Notes: generated by a model not told the origin, from the sequence alone. DNA of 54,049 bases from Rhizobiales bacterium 63-22 (GCA_001898995.1 MKVZ01000017.1:124157-178205); one strand, 5' to 3'. Positions 5,885 through 13,818 are shown, numbered from the stretch's first letter. Numbers and translations are program-made.

Positions 5885-7066
5885 ATGAGCAATTATCCCG
5901 CGCACCCGCTTGCCGACCTGTTTCCGATGATGCCGGAGGAAGATCGCCGGTTGCTGGCTGACGATATAGTCACCTTCGGCCAGCGCGAACCGATATGGCT
6001 TCTCGACGGCATGGTGCTCGACGGCCGCAATCGCCAGTGGGCCTGCGCGTTCGCCCAGGTCGATCCGGCATATCAGGAATATGTCGGTGACGATCCGCTC
6101 AACTTCGTCCTGTCGAAAAATCTGCACCGTCGTCATCTGACCGAAAGTCAGCGCGCACTTGTAGCGGCCTCGATCGTCGATTGGGAGAGGGGCGTCAATC
6201 AAAGTACTGCCGGGTCTGCAAATTTGCAGACCCGACGCGCTGCTGAAAAACTGTCGATTTCGGAACGGGCCGTTGAATCCGCCAAGCGCATTCACGAACG
6301 GGGCGCGCCGGAACTGATCGATGCCATCCGGGCCGGAAAGGTATCGATTCATGCCGGCGAGGCGCTTTCGGAATTGCAGCATGCCGAGCAGGCGAAGGTG
6401 GTTCGCGAGGAAAAGAAGGCCATTGTTGCCAAGGCAAAGGAAATCCGCGCCGAACAGCAAAAGGTCAGACATGCCGTGCGGCTCACCACCATGGCGATGG
6501 TAGCCGAACACGGCAGGAAGACTGCGCCCGGCAAGGTCGAACGGCTTTATCCGGTCATATATGCCGATCCGCCGTGGAAATTCGGTGTGTACTCGGAAGA
6601 AACAGGCCGGGAAAAGAGCGCGGAAAACCATTATCCGACAATGGAAACGGCGGCGATCTGCGGTCTGCTGGCTGAAATTGGCTCTCCGTTCACGTCTGAC
6701 GCCGTGCTGTTTTTATGGGCTACGAATCCGATGCTGCCGGACGCGCTGCGCGTCATGCAGGCATGGGGCTTTTCCTATGTCCATCACTGGATATGGGACA
6801 AAGAGGTCGCGGGCACAGGCTATTGGGGTCGGGACCGGCATGAATTGCTGCTGATCGGCAAGCGCGGCAGTCCGCCCGCGCCCTTGCCCGGCACTCAGCC
6901 CGAAACCGTGCACCGCGAGCGCAAGGGGCGGCACTCGGCCAAGCCTGCATATTTCGCTGAGCAGATCGAACGGCTCTATCCCGACGTGCCGAAGCTGGAA
7001 CTGTTCTGCCGAGTCCCGCGTCTCGGATGGGATGCGTGGGGCTATGAAGCGAAAGGCGGTGATTGA
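5885..7066 (+). CDS. ParB-like domain fused to MT-A70 adenine methyltransferase
   Basis: 393 residues. Residues 1-140 resemble the ParB/Srx N-terminal domain followed by a helix-turn-helix: DIVTFGQREPIWLLDGMVLD, DGRNRQ, SKNLHRRHLTESQRALVAA and AAEKLSISERAVESAKRIHE. Residues about 220-390 are an MT-A70 methylase: VIYADPPWKF puts the catalytic DPPW at 228-231, then ENHYPTM, LFLWATNPMLPDALRVMQ and GRDRHELLLIGKRG. The expected reaction is N6-adenine methylation of DNA using S-adenosylmethionine. The ParB-like part may give sequence targeting. A linker of about 60 charged residues joins the parts. It is coupled to a nuclease-like gene downstream, so self-protection or marking of phage DNA is plausible. 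Confidence 0.9.
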   Translation: MSNYPAHPLADLFPMMPEEDRRLLADDIVTFGQREPIWLLDGMVLDGRNRQWACAFAQVDPAYQEYVGDDPLNFVLSKNLHRRHLTESQRALVAASIVDWERGVNQSTAGSANLQTRRAAEKLSISERAVESAKRIHERGAPELIDAIRAGKVSIHAGEALSELQHAEQAKVVREEKKAIVAKAKEIRAEQQKVRHAVRLTTMAMVAEHGRKTAPGKVERLYPVIYADPPWKFGVYSEETGREKSAENHYPTMETAAICGLLAEIGSPFTSDAVLFLWATNPMLPDALRVMQAWGFSYVHHWIWDKEVAGTGYWGRDRHELLLIGKRGSPPAPLPGTQPETVHRERKGRHSAKPAYFAEQIERLYPDVPKLELFCRVPRLGWDAWGYEAKGGD

Positions 7067-7752
7067 TGCCGGCTTATCGTTCTGCCGCTGAGGGTGAAGT
7101 TCGTGATGCTGTTGTGGCATTTTTGCGTCAACAGCGCCCGAGTGCGCGCATTATCCACGAAATCAACGCGTCGTTCGGAGGCAACCGCATCGACCTGTTG
7201 GCGGTCGACCATGCGGAAGTCATCGCCGTTGAGATCAAGTCGGAGAAAGACAAGCTCGATCGTCTCGACAGCCAGATGGCGGCGATGCGCCGTGTTGCTC
7301 ACCACGCGCTTGCAGTCCTGCATGAGAAATTCCTTGTTGAATGCCCGACCAATGAACACGCGGCACACTTCGAGAGAAACGGACAATTCTATCTCTATGA
7401 CCGGCCGGAGGGATATCGGTACGACAACAGCATCTGGATTTATCCGCAAAAACGGCGTGCGTTGAATGCCGGATATGATTCCCTTGCGAAATGGCCGAGC
7501 CTCGATGTGCCGCTGTGTCAGCCATTACCCGGCACGGCTCTTGAAATCCTTTGGCACGATGAATTGCGGTTGCTCTGTAACCAGCTTGGCATAGCCGTAG
7601 GAAAGCGTCCGACAAACACCGGTATGACAAGAGCGCTGCGCTGGAACGCCAGCGGCCGAGATCTGACGCGCGGTATATGCTCAATGTTGCGCCGCCGGGA
7701 ATGTATCGAGGCGGACAATCCTATCCATGACGAAGCGAGGGCCGCAGAATGA
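7063..7752 (+). CDS. PD-(D/E)XK-like nuclease
   Basis: About 229 residues from an ATGATG at 7063-7068 that overlaps the previous stop. The N-terminal half shows a PD-(D/E)XK layout: an early Glu in EGEVRDAVVAFLRQ, then GGNRIDLLAVDHAEV with the conserved Asp, and AVEIKSEKDKL with the E-x-K pair, followed by a helix RLDSQMAAMRRVAHHAL. This resembles the MmcB/sce7726 type of DNA repair or restriction-like proteins. The C-terminal half, after a Tyr-rich stretch (GQFYLYDRPEGYRYDNSIW), may bind DNA. Possible roles are recombination, host DNA degradation or work paired with the adjacent methylase. Confidence 0.7.
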   Translation: MMPAYRSAAEGEVRDAVVAFLRQQRPSARIIHEINASFGGNRIDLLAVDHAEVIAVEIKSEKDKLDRLDSQMAAMRRVAHHALAVLHEKFLVECPTNEHAAHFERNGQFYLYDRPEGYRYDNSIWIYPQKRRALNAGYDSLAKWPSLDVPLCQPLPGTALEILWHDELRLLCNQLGIAVGKRPTNTGMTRALRWNASGRDLTRGICSMLRRRECIEADNPIHDEARAAE

Positions 7753-8036
7753 CCAAGCCGGTTTTCTCGCCCGCCATGCTGCGCCTTTTCCTGATGGGGC
7801 ACGCGGAAAGGTTCGCGCTGGAGCATGACGACATGCCGCGCGAAAAGGCCTTGCGAGCCTTTCGTTCTTATGTCCGCCACACCGCCGGCGTCACGGCTGC
7901 GATCATCGATCAGGCATTCGCAGGGCGTCTTTGTAACGCCAGCGCCCGCGTGCGCCTCTGGGGCTTTCTCGGCCTGATCCCGGCCGATCTCGGCGTGATG
8001 CTTCTCGACAATGGAAAACAGGAGGCTGCAAATTGA
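7749..8036 (+). CDS. Small phage protein, unknown function
   Basis: 95 residues from MTKPVFSPAMLRLFLMGHAE, overlapping the previous stop by 4 bp and the next start by 4 bp. It is predicted mostly helical, with VTAAIIDQAFAGRLCNASA, where a helix-turn-helix could lie, and VRLWGFLGLIPADLGVMLLD, a form also seen in small phage regulators. No family recognised. It directly precedes an XRE-like gene of similar size, and both may be small DNA-binding proteins. Confidence 0.6.
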   Translation: MTKPVFSPAMLRLFLMGHAERFALEHDDMPREKALRAFRSYVRHTAGVTAAIIDQAFAGRLCNASARVRLWGFLGLIPADLGVMLLDNGKQEAAN

Positions 8037-8350
8037 GCGGGCTTCAGAAAAGTCACGATCCATCGCGTGCCGACTATGATTGGCGCATGTTCTCAGGCTT
8101 CCTGCGCGGACGCCTGCGGGCGGACGGGCGCGGTTATCGCGCTCTGGCTGCGGTGATCGGCGTTACCGCGACAGATCTTTCGCGGGCGGCGAGCGGCAAG
8201 GAATTGTCGGTCGGCAAGGTGCTTGCGATCTGCGATTGGCTCGATGTCGCGGTGCGCATCTTCTATTTGCCTCCGCAAAAAGATGCGGGAAATTCAGCTT
8301 GTTGCAGTGAGTCATTCGTGAAACACGATACGGGCGAGGCGGCGGAATGA
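8033..8350 (+). CDS. XRE-like helix-turn-helix protein
   Basis: 105 residues from MSGLQKSHDPSRADYDWRMF. The core FSGFLRGRLRADGRGYRALA, then AAVIGVTATDLSRAASGKEL and SVGKVLAICDWLDVAVRIF, is a helix-turn-helix of the XRE/lambda-repressor-like type, with the recognition helix around TATDLSRAAS. The C-terminal 25 residues are polar and Cys-containing. I recall this short form from rhizobial prophages. It is probably a regulator of early or middle genes, or of the host. Coupled by 4-bp overlaps on both sides. Confidence 0.7.
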   Translation: MSGLQKSHDPSRADYDWRMFSGFLRGRLRADGRGYRALAAVIGVTATDLSRAASGKELSVGKVLAICDWLDVAVRIFYLPPQKDAGNSACCSESFVKHDTGEAAE

Positions 8351-8703
8351 TGCCTCCTGCGCTTCCCGTTTTTCGTGCTGAGGCTTCTTCACCGCCGCGC
8401 ATGATATACCTCTCCGGACCAATGACCGGATTGCCGGACTATAACTACCCTGCATTCCACGTTGCCGCAGATTACCTGCGGTCGGCAGGCCATGCGGTTT
8501 TCAATCCTGCCGAGTGGTGGCGTGGTCCTGTCGATGAATTTCCGGTCCGCCGCGCCTTCGCGCGCTATGCGCAATTCATATGCCTCGAAGCCGATGCCGT
8601 CGTCATGCTGCCGGGATGGAAGAATTCCAAAGGGGCATGCGCGGAACTCCTGCTCGCGATCAATTGCGGCCTCGGCGTTTATGAGATGGAGGGTGAGCCA
8701 TGA
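8347..8703 (+). CDS. DUF4406 protein, nucleoside deoxyribosyltransferase-like
   Basis: 118 residues; MIYLSGPMTGLPDYNYPAFH begins at residue 19, so the true start could be that ATG at 8401. The motifs YLSGPMTG, NYPAFHVAADYLRSAGHAVF, NPAEWW and VVMLPGWKNSKGACAELLLA are those of DUF4406, related in fold to nucleoside 2-deoxyribosyltransferases. Members are common in phages and may process nucleotides for DNA replication or modification; the reaction is not established. The final ELLLAINCGLGVYEME helix matches the family end. Coupled in the early operon between a regulator and the methylase module. Confidence 0.85.
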   Translation: MMPPALPVFRAEASSPPRMIYLSGPMTGLPDYNYPAFHVAADYLRSAGHAVFNPAEWWRGPVDEFPVRRAFARYAQFICLEADAVVMLPGWKNSKGACAELLLAINCGLGVYEMEGEP

Positions 8704-9212
8704 CCTCCGAAGCGGCCGAACTGCGCAGCATTCGAACAAAGTTTCAGGCGCTCGGCGGCGCGCAATGGCTGCTGTCCAGCGATGCTGGCGGCATGTTTGT
8801 CGAGGTTAAGACTGGCGGCGGCGAATTGAATGAGGTTGCACGTTTCCATCCCGGCGCGATGCCGGAGGAAATAGATTTCTTCGCCAGCGCGCCCGCCATG
8901 GTCGGCTTTCTCCTTCACCTTGTCGATCGCGCTATCGCATCCGCCCGCAAGGATCGCCAGCCGCAGGGGCAGGGCAGAGCCAAGGATTTCGCGGCCGAAG
9001 CCGCCATGAAATGCGATGACGCGGCGTTCAAGGTCTATCTCGAAGCGAGGCACGGTCTGGAACGCCCGCTGACCGCCGATCGCGTGGCGCACAAGCTTCG
9101 CGCTTTGCTCGGCGTGTCATCCAGAAAAGAACTCAACAACAATGCCATAGCGGCGGAACGGTGGCGCTCGCTGCGCGCCGATTTCGACGGATGGAGAAGG
9201 GCGGGGCGATGA
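8700..9212 (+). CDS. Conserved phage protein, unknown function
   Basis: 170 residues from MTSEAAELRSIRTKFQALGG. The N-terminal half is a small alpha/beta domain (GMFVEVKTGGGELNEVARF, EEIDFFASAPAMVGFLLHL). The C-terminal half contains DFAAEAAMKCDDAAFKVYLE, then GLERPLTADRVAHKLRALLG and SRKELNNNAIAAERWRSLRA, which I have seen as a conserved block in rhizobial phage proteins of unknown role. It precedes the C5 methylase with an ATGA overlap and so may belong with it. No catalytic motif seen. Confidence 0.65.
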   Translation: MTSEAAELRSIRTKFQALGGAQWLLSSDAGGMFVEVKTGGGELNEVARFHPGAMPEEIDFFASAPAMVGFLLHLVDRAIASARKDRQPQGQGRAKDFAAEAAMKCDDAAFKVYLEARHGLERPLTADRVAHKLRALLGVSSRKELNNNAIAAERWRSLRADFDGWRRAGR

Positions 9213-11137
9213 TTGAGCCGATTATTATAGATTCCTTCGCCGGCGGCGGCGGCGCTTCGACCGGCATCGAAATAGCGCTTGGCCGGTCGCCCGATATCGC
9301 CATCAACCACAACCCGGCTGCGCTGGCCTTGCATGCGGCCAACCATCCCCAAACGCTGCATATTTCCGAAAACGTCTATCGGATCGACCCGCTCGACTAT
9401 CTGCGCGGTGCCCATGTCGGGCTGGCGTGGTTTTCGCCGGACTGCAAGCATTTCTCCAAGGCCAAGGGTGGCAAGCCCGTGGAGCGCAATATCCGCGACC
9501 TCGCGTGGATCATTCCGGGCTGGATCGAGCGCATCCAGAAAAGCGGCGGCAGGGTTGATGTCGCCATTCTCGAAAACGTCGAGGAATTTCAGGATTACGG
9601 GCCGCTGATCGAGACCCCGCGCGGGCTGATGCCCGATCCGGAGCGGAAAGGCGAATATTTCCGCAAGTGGTGCCGCAAGATCAGGGCGCTTGGCGGGCGC
9701 ATTCAATGGCGCGAACTGCGCGCCTGCGATTATGGCGCGCCGACCATCCGCAAGCGGTTCTTCGCGGTCATCCGTTTCGACGGCCTGCCGATCGTCTGGC
9801 CGGAGCCGACGCATGGCACGCCGGCCGATCCCGACGTGATCGCGGGTCGCAAGCTGCCATGGCGCACTGCGGCGGAAATCATCGACTGGTCGCTGCACTG
9901 CCCCTCCATCTTCGGCACGGCGGCGGATATCTGGGAATGGTACGGCGTCCGTTCCGTGCGCCCGCTGGCGGATAATACCATGGCGCGCGTCGCGCGCGGC
10001 ATGAAGCGTTATGTGCTCGATGCCGACCGCCCCTTCTTGGTCAACCTCACCCATGGCGGGCGCGTAGAGCCTGCCGATGAGCCATTCAAGACCGTGACCG
10101 GGGCGCACCGAGGCGAAAAAGCCGTGGTGTCGCCGCATCTGGCGTCCGTGGCGCACGGCGACAGCGGCGGCCGGCGGGAATATCCGCTCGACGAGCCACA
10201 CGGCGTCGTCACCGCGGGCGGCATATCCCATGCCCTGATCGCGCCCCACGTCATGACGATGCGGAATGCGGGCAAGCCCTTCAATGGGGCGGATGAGCCG
10301 ACGCATACGGTCACGGCTGGCGGTGCCGGCCTTTCGCTTGTCGCGCCTGCGCTCGTGCAAATCGGCTACGGGGAGCGAGAAGGACAGGCGCCGCGCGTGC
10401 TCGATATAGATAAGCCGCTTGGTACTGTCGTTGCAGGCGGGATAAAGCATGCGCTGGCCTCGGCCTTCGTTGAGCGCCAGTTCGGCACGGCGACGGGTCA
10501 CGGCATGGACGATCCGGCCCGATCCGTCATGTCGGACGGTGGCGGCGGCAAGTCCCAGCTCATCTCCGCCTTTGTCGCCCAGCACAATAATGACGGTCGC
10601 CGCGAAGGTGGCGTCAATCCGGGTCGGGCGGCGGACAAACCGCTTTCGACCGTCACGCGAACCGGTAGTCAGCAGAGCGTCGTCGCGCCGTATTTGCAAG
10701 CCTATTACGGCACGGGCGACGGTGGCGAGGAAGATGCGCCGGTGCGCACCGTGACCACGAAAGACCGGCACGGCCATGTCGAGGCTACGCTCGATGTGCC
10801 GCCGTTCACACCTGCGCATGCTGACCGGGCGCGGCAGGTCGCCGCCTTCCTGCGGTCCTATGGATTCTGGGATGACCGCGAGTTTGTGACGATCTCCGCT
10901 GGCGGGGTCACCTATGTGATCGTCGATATCGGCATGCGCATGCTCGCACCGCGCGAACTCTACCTCGCGCAGGGTTTCCCGGAAAATTATGAGATCGAGC
11001 GCGGCATCGACGGCACGGTTTTCTCGAAATCCGTGCAGGTCTCATGCTGCGGCAACAGCGTGTGCCCGCCTGTCGCCGCCGCGCTCGTCGCCGCCAATTG
11101 CGGCCATCTAGCGATTCAAAGGGAGGCCGCAGAATAA
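9209..11137 (+). CDS. C5-type DNA cytosine methyltransferase with expanded repeat region
   Basis: 642 residues from the ATG at 9209, which overlaps the previous stop; an ATG 16 codons upstream would only duplicate the end of that gene. Motif I is DSFAGGGGASTG (8-19), motif IV reads SPDCKHFS with Cys79 in place of the usual PCQ, motif VI is ENV (122-124), motif VIII is WRELRACDYGAPTIRKRFFA, and motif X near the C-terminus contains CGNSVCP. Between VIII and X the target-recognition region is swollen to about 330 residues by roughly six diverged repeats with a core like DEPTHTVTAGG...LVAP. It should methylate cytosine in phage DNA to evade host restriction. No matching restriction enzyme is visible. 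Confidence 0.92.
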   Translation: MIEPIIIDSFAGGGGASTGIEIALGRSPDIAINHNPAALALHAANHPQTLHISENVYRIDPLDYLRGAHVGLAWFSPDCKHFSKAKGGKPVERNIRDLAWIIPGWIERIQKSGGRVDVAILENVEEFQDYGPLIETPRGLMPDPERKGEYFRKWCRKIRALGGRIQWRELRACDYGAPTIRKRFFAVIRFDGLPIVWPEPTHGTPADPDVIAGRKLPWRTAAEIIDWSLHCPSIFGTAADIWEWYGVRSVRPLADNTMARVARGMKRYVLDADRPFLVNLTHGGRVEPADEPFKTVTGAHRGEKAVVSPHLASVAHGDSGGRREYPLDEPHGVVTAGGISHALIAPHVMTMRNAGKPFNGADEPTHTVTAGGAGLSLVAPALVQIGYGEREGQAPRVLDIDKPLGTVVAGGIKHALASAFVERQFGTATGHGMDDPARSVMSDGGGGKSQLISAFVAQHNNDGRREGGVNPGRAADKPLSTVTRTGSQQSVVAPYLQAYYGTGDGGEEDAPVRTVTTKDRHGHVEATLDVPPFTPAHADRARQVAAFLRSYGFWDDREFVTISAGGVTYVIVDIGMRMLAPRELYLAQGFPENYEIERGIDGTVFSKSVQVSCCGNSVCPPVAAALVAANCGHLAIQREAAE

Positions 11138-11424
11138 TGGCAACCTCTATCAATTTTCCGGGTTCCAATATGACGCTGATGCCTCCGGGCGGAGCCGAGA
11201 ACATAGATCCCTTGCACACTTTTACGAATGGGGTCTGCTCGGTTTCATGCTGGCAGCTTTCTGCTGAAGAGATAGCAGAGGTCGCGCGCACGGGTCGCAT
11301 CTTTCTGACTGTCCTGTCGGGTCGGACGCAACCACCTGTGTTCATCGGCAGCGAAGAGGCCGTCCGCTCGGTTGTCGTCGACTTCGGCGATGTCTGGGTG
11401 CGGGGGAAAGGCGGCGCGTCGTGA
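11137..11424 (+). CDS. Conserved phage protein, unknown function
   Basis: 95 residues from MATSINFPGSNMTLMPPGGA, start overlapping the methylase stop as TAATG. It contains NIDPLHTFTNGVCSVSCWQL, SAEEIAEVARTGRIFLTVLS and PPVFIGSEEAVRSVVVDFGD, a pattern that looks like a small beta-rich domain with a conserved Cys pair. I recall such short proteins in rhizobial prophages without a function. The context is between DNA methylase and replication initiator, so a role in replication or modification is possible. Confidence 0.65.
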   Translation: MATSINFPGSNMTLMPPGGAENIDPLHTFTNGVCSVSCWQLSAEEIAEVARTGRIFLTVLSGRTQPPVFIGSEEAVRSVVVDFGDVWVRGKGGAS

Positions 11425-12590
11425 GCATTGCCATCATGTCCCGCATTTTCAGAAAACAGCTTGGTTCGTCCAGCAGGAAGATGCTGGCCGTGCGCCTCGC
11501 TGATTTTGCCGACGACAACGGGTGCGGTATCTGGCCGTCCGTGGGCCGTCTTGCCCGCGAGACAGACCTTTCAGAGCGCACGGTGCAGCGCCTTCTGCGC
11601 GAATTCGTGGATGACGGCCTGCTTATTGTCGTCGCGGAAGCCAGCGGTCGCCCCGGTGAGGCCACGCGCTATGATTTCGATATGATGGCTCTCGGCAATC
11701 TTCGGGATGCTGATGCGCCCGCAGACGGGTGTCATGGTGTCACGGGTGACACGGTGTCACCCGTGACACCGGCAACAGAGACGGGTGACATTGACGACAG
11801 AGACGGGTGTCATGGTGTCACCCGAACCGTAATAGAACCATCATATAAACCATCAGGGGAGAGAGCGCGCGAGAGCGAGGACGGAAAGGAAAACCGCAAA
11901 GCCGTCGAGCGAGCATTCAAGCGAGCCTTCCACCAGTGGCCCACTGCCATCAGCGACAGCGAGCCGGAAGCGTTCCGCGCATGGACCAACCTTTCTTCCG
12001 AAGAACGCCAAGCCGCGTTCGACGAAGCGCAGCGGTACATCGAGGCTGCGAGTGCGACTGGTCGCACGAAGGTGTGTTCACATGCGGTCTATCTGCGCGA
12101 AAAGCGATGGGAGAAGCTGCCTGCGAAAGTGGAGGCCACCGAAAATGCCCCTGCGCAGGCCGCGCCCTTTGGCAAGCTTTGGGGCGCTCGCGTCTATTCC
12201 CTCCTGCTGTGCGGCCCGACGAATACGCCATCGCTGACGCCGATTGAAGTCGGGATGGTGGAAACCGGGCGGTTCAGTGCGCAGCATATCCTGCGTGAAA
12301 AACAGGCAAAGATAGGCTTCCCTGCGGTCAACGAAATCTTTGACCGGGCCGAAGGGAGACGTGGTGTCTTAGTGCCTCCGGCTGTGCTCTCCCTTCGGGA
12401 TTTGTTTGTCCCGGTGAAGGTGGGTGGCGATCTCTGGAAAGAGTGGGAGCGGTTACATAGGGAACGCGGTTGGCCGTGGTTTCCCGATCCGGGACGGCTG
12501 GAATACGTACATTTGCCTGCCTGCGGACCGGACGGACTCAGGGATTTCGAAGCTGCTTTGAGAGGGTTGGATAATGATGGCGATCGATAG
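11421..12590 (+). CDS. Phage replication initiator (HTH domain protein)
   Basis: 389 residues. Residues 1-75 form a winged helix-turn-helix typical of phage replication O-like proteins: MLAVRLADFADDNGCGIWPS, then VGRLARETDLSERTVQRLLR and EFVDDGLL. Residues about 95-150 are low-complexity (Thr, Val, Gly, Asp) because the DNA there carries repeated GGTGTCA words. The C-terminal domain (FKRAFHQWPTAISDSEPEAF, AWTNLSSEERQAAFDEAQRY, SHAVYLREKRWEKLP) resembles the C-terminal part of other alphaproteobacterial phage Rep proteins. No helicase or loader gene follows, so it may recruit the host helicase directly. Gene-internal repeats make it the likely origin-binding protein. Confidence 0.8.
   Translation: MSIAIMSRIFRKQLGSSSRKMLAVRLADFADDNGCGIWPSVGRLARETDLSERTVQRLLREFVDDGLLIVVAEASGRPGEATRYDFDMMALGNLRDADAPADGCHGVTGDTVSPVTPATETGDIDDRDGCHGVTRTVIEPSYKPSGERARESEDGKENRKAVERAFKRAFHQWPTAISDSEPEAFRAWTNLSSEERQAAFDEAQRYIEAASATGRTKVCSHAVYLREKRWEKLPAKVEATENAPAQAAPFGKLWGARVYSLLLCGPTNTPSLTPIEVGMVETGRFSAQHILREKQAKIGFPAVNEIFDRAEGRRGVLVPPAVLSLRDLFVPVKVGGDLWKEWERLHRERGWPWFPDPGRLEYVHLPACGPDGLRDFEAALRGLDNDGDR
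11723..11860. other. Putative phage replication origin, iterons plus AT-rich stretch
   Basis: A 21-bp direct repeat (AGACGGGTGTCATGG then TGTCAC) occurs at 11723-11743 and 11801-11821. Between and around them the heptamer GGTGTCA or its complement TGACACC recurs, including an inverted pair CGGTGTCAC/GTGACACCG at 11752-11771. Directly downstream, 11826-11856 is AT-rich. Iterons within the initiator gene beside an AT-rich element is the layout of lambda ori in gene O. Confidence 0.6.
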
Positions 12591-13227
12591 ACAGCAGGTG
12601 GATGACGCGGAAGAGATCGACCTGTCGCGGTGCTATGCAAAGCTGGATCGCCTATTGGATGAGCGCGCTCGCCGTCGCCGGGAAGTCGAGGCGGCAGCGA
12701 ACCGTGCTGCGCCTGATTCGCCCTGGTTGGCGCTGAAGGTGGCGACAGGGCGGGAAATCCGTGTCCGGGATGCGATGGACGCTGTCGGTGTGGAAGCGCT
12801 TGTCCCCACAAGAATGGGACCAGAATTGCGGCGCCGTGGTCGATTGATGGTTGCTCAAAAGCTGCCCGTGATCATCGGTTACGTGCTTGCTCGATGCGAT
12901 GTGAAGCCTCTGGCGATTGCCGGGTTGATGGGCTTCGAAGATGTGATATCGCTGCTCGGCGGGTGCGAAAGGCCGTACCTGATTACGGATGAGAATATCA
13001 GTAAATTCAACAGGAAAGCAGAAGAAGGTCAATACGACTATGAGCGTCCGCAATCCCTGTTTCGCATCGGCATGAGGGTGACCGTTCGCGAGGGGATATT
13101 CGTCGGCGCATCGGGCAGGATTGTGTCGTGCCGAAAGGATGGCAAGGGCGATGCCGTGGTCGAGATGCGCTTTCTCGGCGGTGACGTTCCTGCGCTGATC
13201 CCTCTTGCAATTCTCGATCCGATGTGA
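12574..13227 (+). CDS. NusG-like phage transcription antitermination factor
   Basis: 217 residues from MMAIDRQQVDDAEEIDLSRC, overlapping the initiator gene by 17 bp. After a charged helix of about 45 residues comes an NGN-like domain (SPWLALKVATGREIRVRDAM, GVEALVPTRM, LPVIIGYVLARCD, VISLLGGCERPYLI) and then a KOW-type barrel (FRIGMRVTVREGIFVGASGR, IVSCRKDGKGDAVVEMRFL). NusG/RfaH proteins ride on RNA polymerase and suppress pausing or termination. As the last gene before a hairpin-rich gap and the late genes, it takes the place of lambda Q. The family call is strong; the antitermination role is inferred from position. Confidence 0.85.
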   Translation: MMAIDRQQVDDAEEIDLSRCYAKLDRLLDERARRRREVEAAANRAAPDSPWLALKVATGREIRVRDAMDAVGVEALVPTRMGPELRRRGRLMVAQKLPVIIGYVLARCDVKPLAIAGLMGFEDVISLLGGCERPYLITDENISKFNRKAEEGQYDYERPQSLFRIGMRVTVREGIFVGASGRIVSCRKDGKGDAVVEMRFLGGDVPALIPLAILDPM

Positions 13228-13446
13228 GCGATATATCCACGACGGATGTTTCGATGATCCCGTAGTGAGCCTCTGAGAACGCCTAGCCAGCGGGGACAAT
13301 GTCCCGAGGTCGGTACACCGGTCGAACTCCAGCCCTGAACCGCTTCTTGCGGCACATCGATTCAGGGTCCGTGCGTAAGCCATGTCCAGAATTCAGAAAC
13401 AGAGATGAGCGCCGCAAGGCGCTCTTTCCATATGGGTATTGGTTAG
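13228..13446 (+). ncRNA. Structured non-coding block between early and late genes
   Basis: No coding frame is convincing. Several helices can be drawn: GGGAC/GTCCC at 13293-13305; CCCTGAA (13333-13339) with TTCAGGG (13361-13367), enclosing CCGC-TTCTT-GCGG; and GAGCGCC-GCAA-GGCGCTC-TTT at 13407-13427. The spot suggests a termination/antitermination element or small RNA at the early/late boundary. Confidence 0.45.
13407..13427 (+). terminator. Hairpin with GCAA loop before the HNH gene
   Basis: Seven-base perfect GC-rich stem around the stable tetraloop GCAA, followed by TTT. It has the form of a short-tailed intrinsic terminator for early transcription and could be the signal that the NusG-like protein overrides. 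Confidence 0.55.
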
Positions 13447-13818
13447 ATGGGGCGCCTGTCATCACCGAGGCCGCGCTTGTCGCCGCTGTCGCCACGATTG
13501 CAGGTCGAGCAACCGCAACGGGATGAACGGGCGCGGGATGCGTCGGCACCGTGGCGAAAGTGGTACAAGCTGGAACGTTGGCGCAAGCTGCGCTGGAAGA
13601 TACTGACGCGCGACCTGTTCACATGCCAGATGCCTGGATGCGGGCGAATAGAGGCCGACACTTCCAAGCTGGTCTGCGATCATGTCGAGCCGCACCGTGG
13701 TGATGAACGCAAGTTCTGGGATGAACGCAACCTGCGCTGCATCTGCAAGCCCTGCCACGATACCGTCAAGCAAAAGGAAGAGCAGGCGAGCCTGCATCAA
13801 CGCGGCGTCTGGTATTGA
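13447..13818 (+). CDS. HNH endonuclease, packaging-associated
   Basis: 123 residues. After a basic N-terminus (SAPWRKWYKLERWRKLRWKI) comes the HNH fold: TCQMPGCGRIEADTSKLVCDH holds the first Cys pair and the Asp-His of the active site, PHRGDERKFWDERNLRCICK is the middle segment, and CKPCHDTVKQKEEQ gives the last Cys pair and His. In HK97-type cos phages an HNH nuclease lies just before the terminase genes and works with terminase in cutting cos during packaging. The position here is exactly that. The ATG at 13447 is the only good one before the basic helix, though the first 30 residues look poorly conserved. Confidence 0.9.
   Translation: MGRLSSPRPRLSPLSPRLQVEQPQRDERARDASAPWRKWYKLERWRKLRWKILTRDLFTCQMPGCGRIEADTSKLVCDHVEPHRGDERKFWDERNLRCICKPCHDTVKQKEEQASLHQRGVWY

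Noticed and set aside
9035..10819. A 594-codon open frame on the minus strand
   Set aside because: Antisense to the C5 methylase whose motifs are clear. Openness follows from codon bias; the product is Arg/His-rich and resembles nothing.
11421..12590. Low-complexity Thr/Val/Gly/Asp stretch as a protein domain
   Set aside because: The pattern is better explained by repeated DNA words (iterons) read through the coding frame than by selection on the peptide.
13230..13242. A further repressor operator (GATATATCC) after the NusG-like gene
   Set aside because: Only one half and the centre match; the outer CGGG/CCCG bases that define the other six sites are absent on one side.
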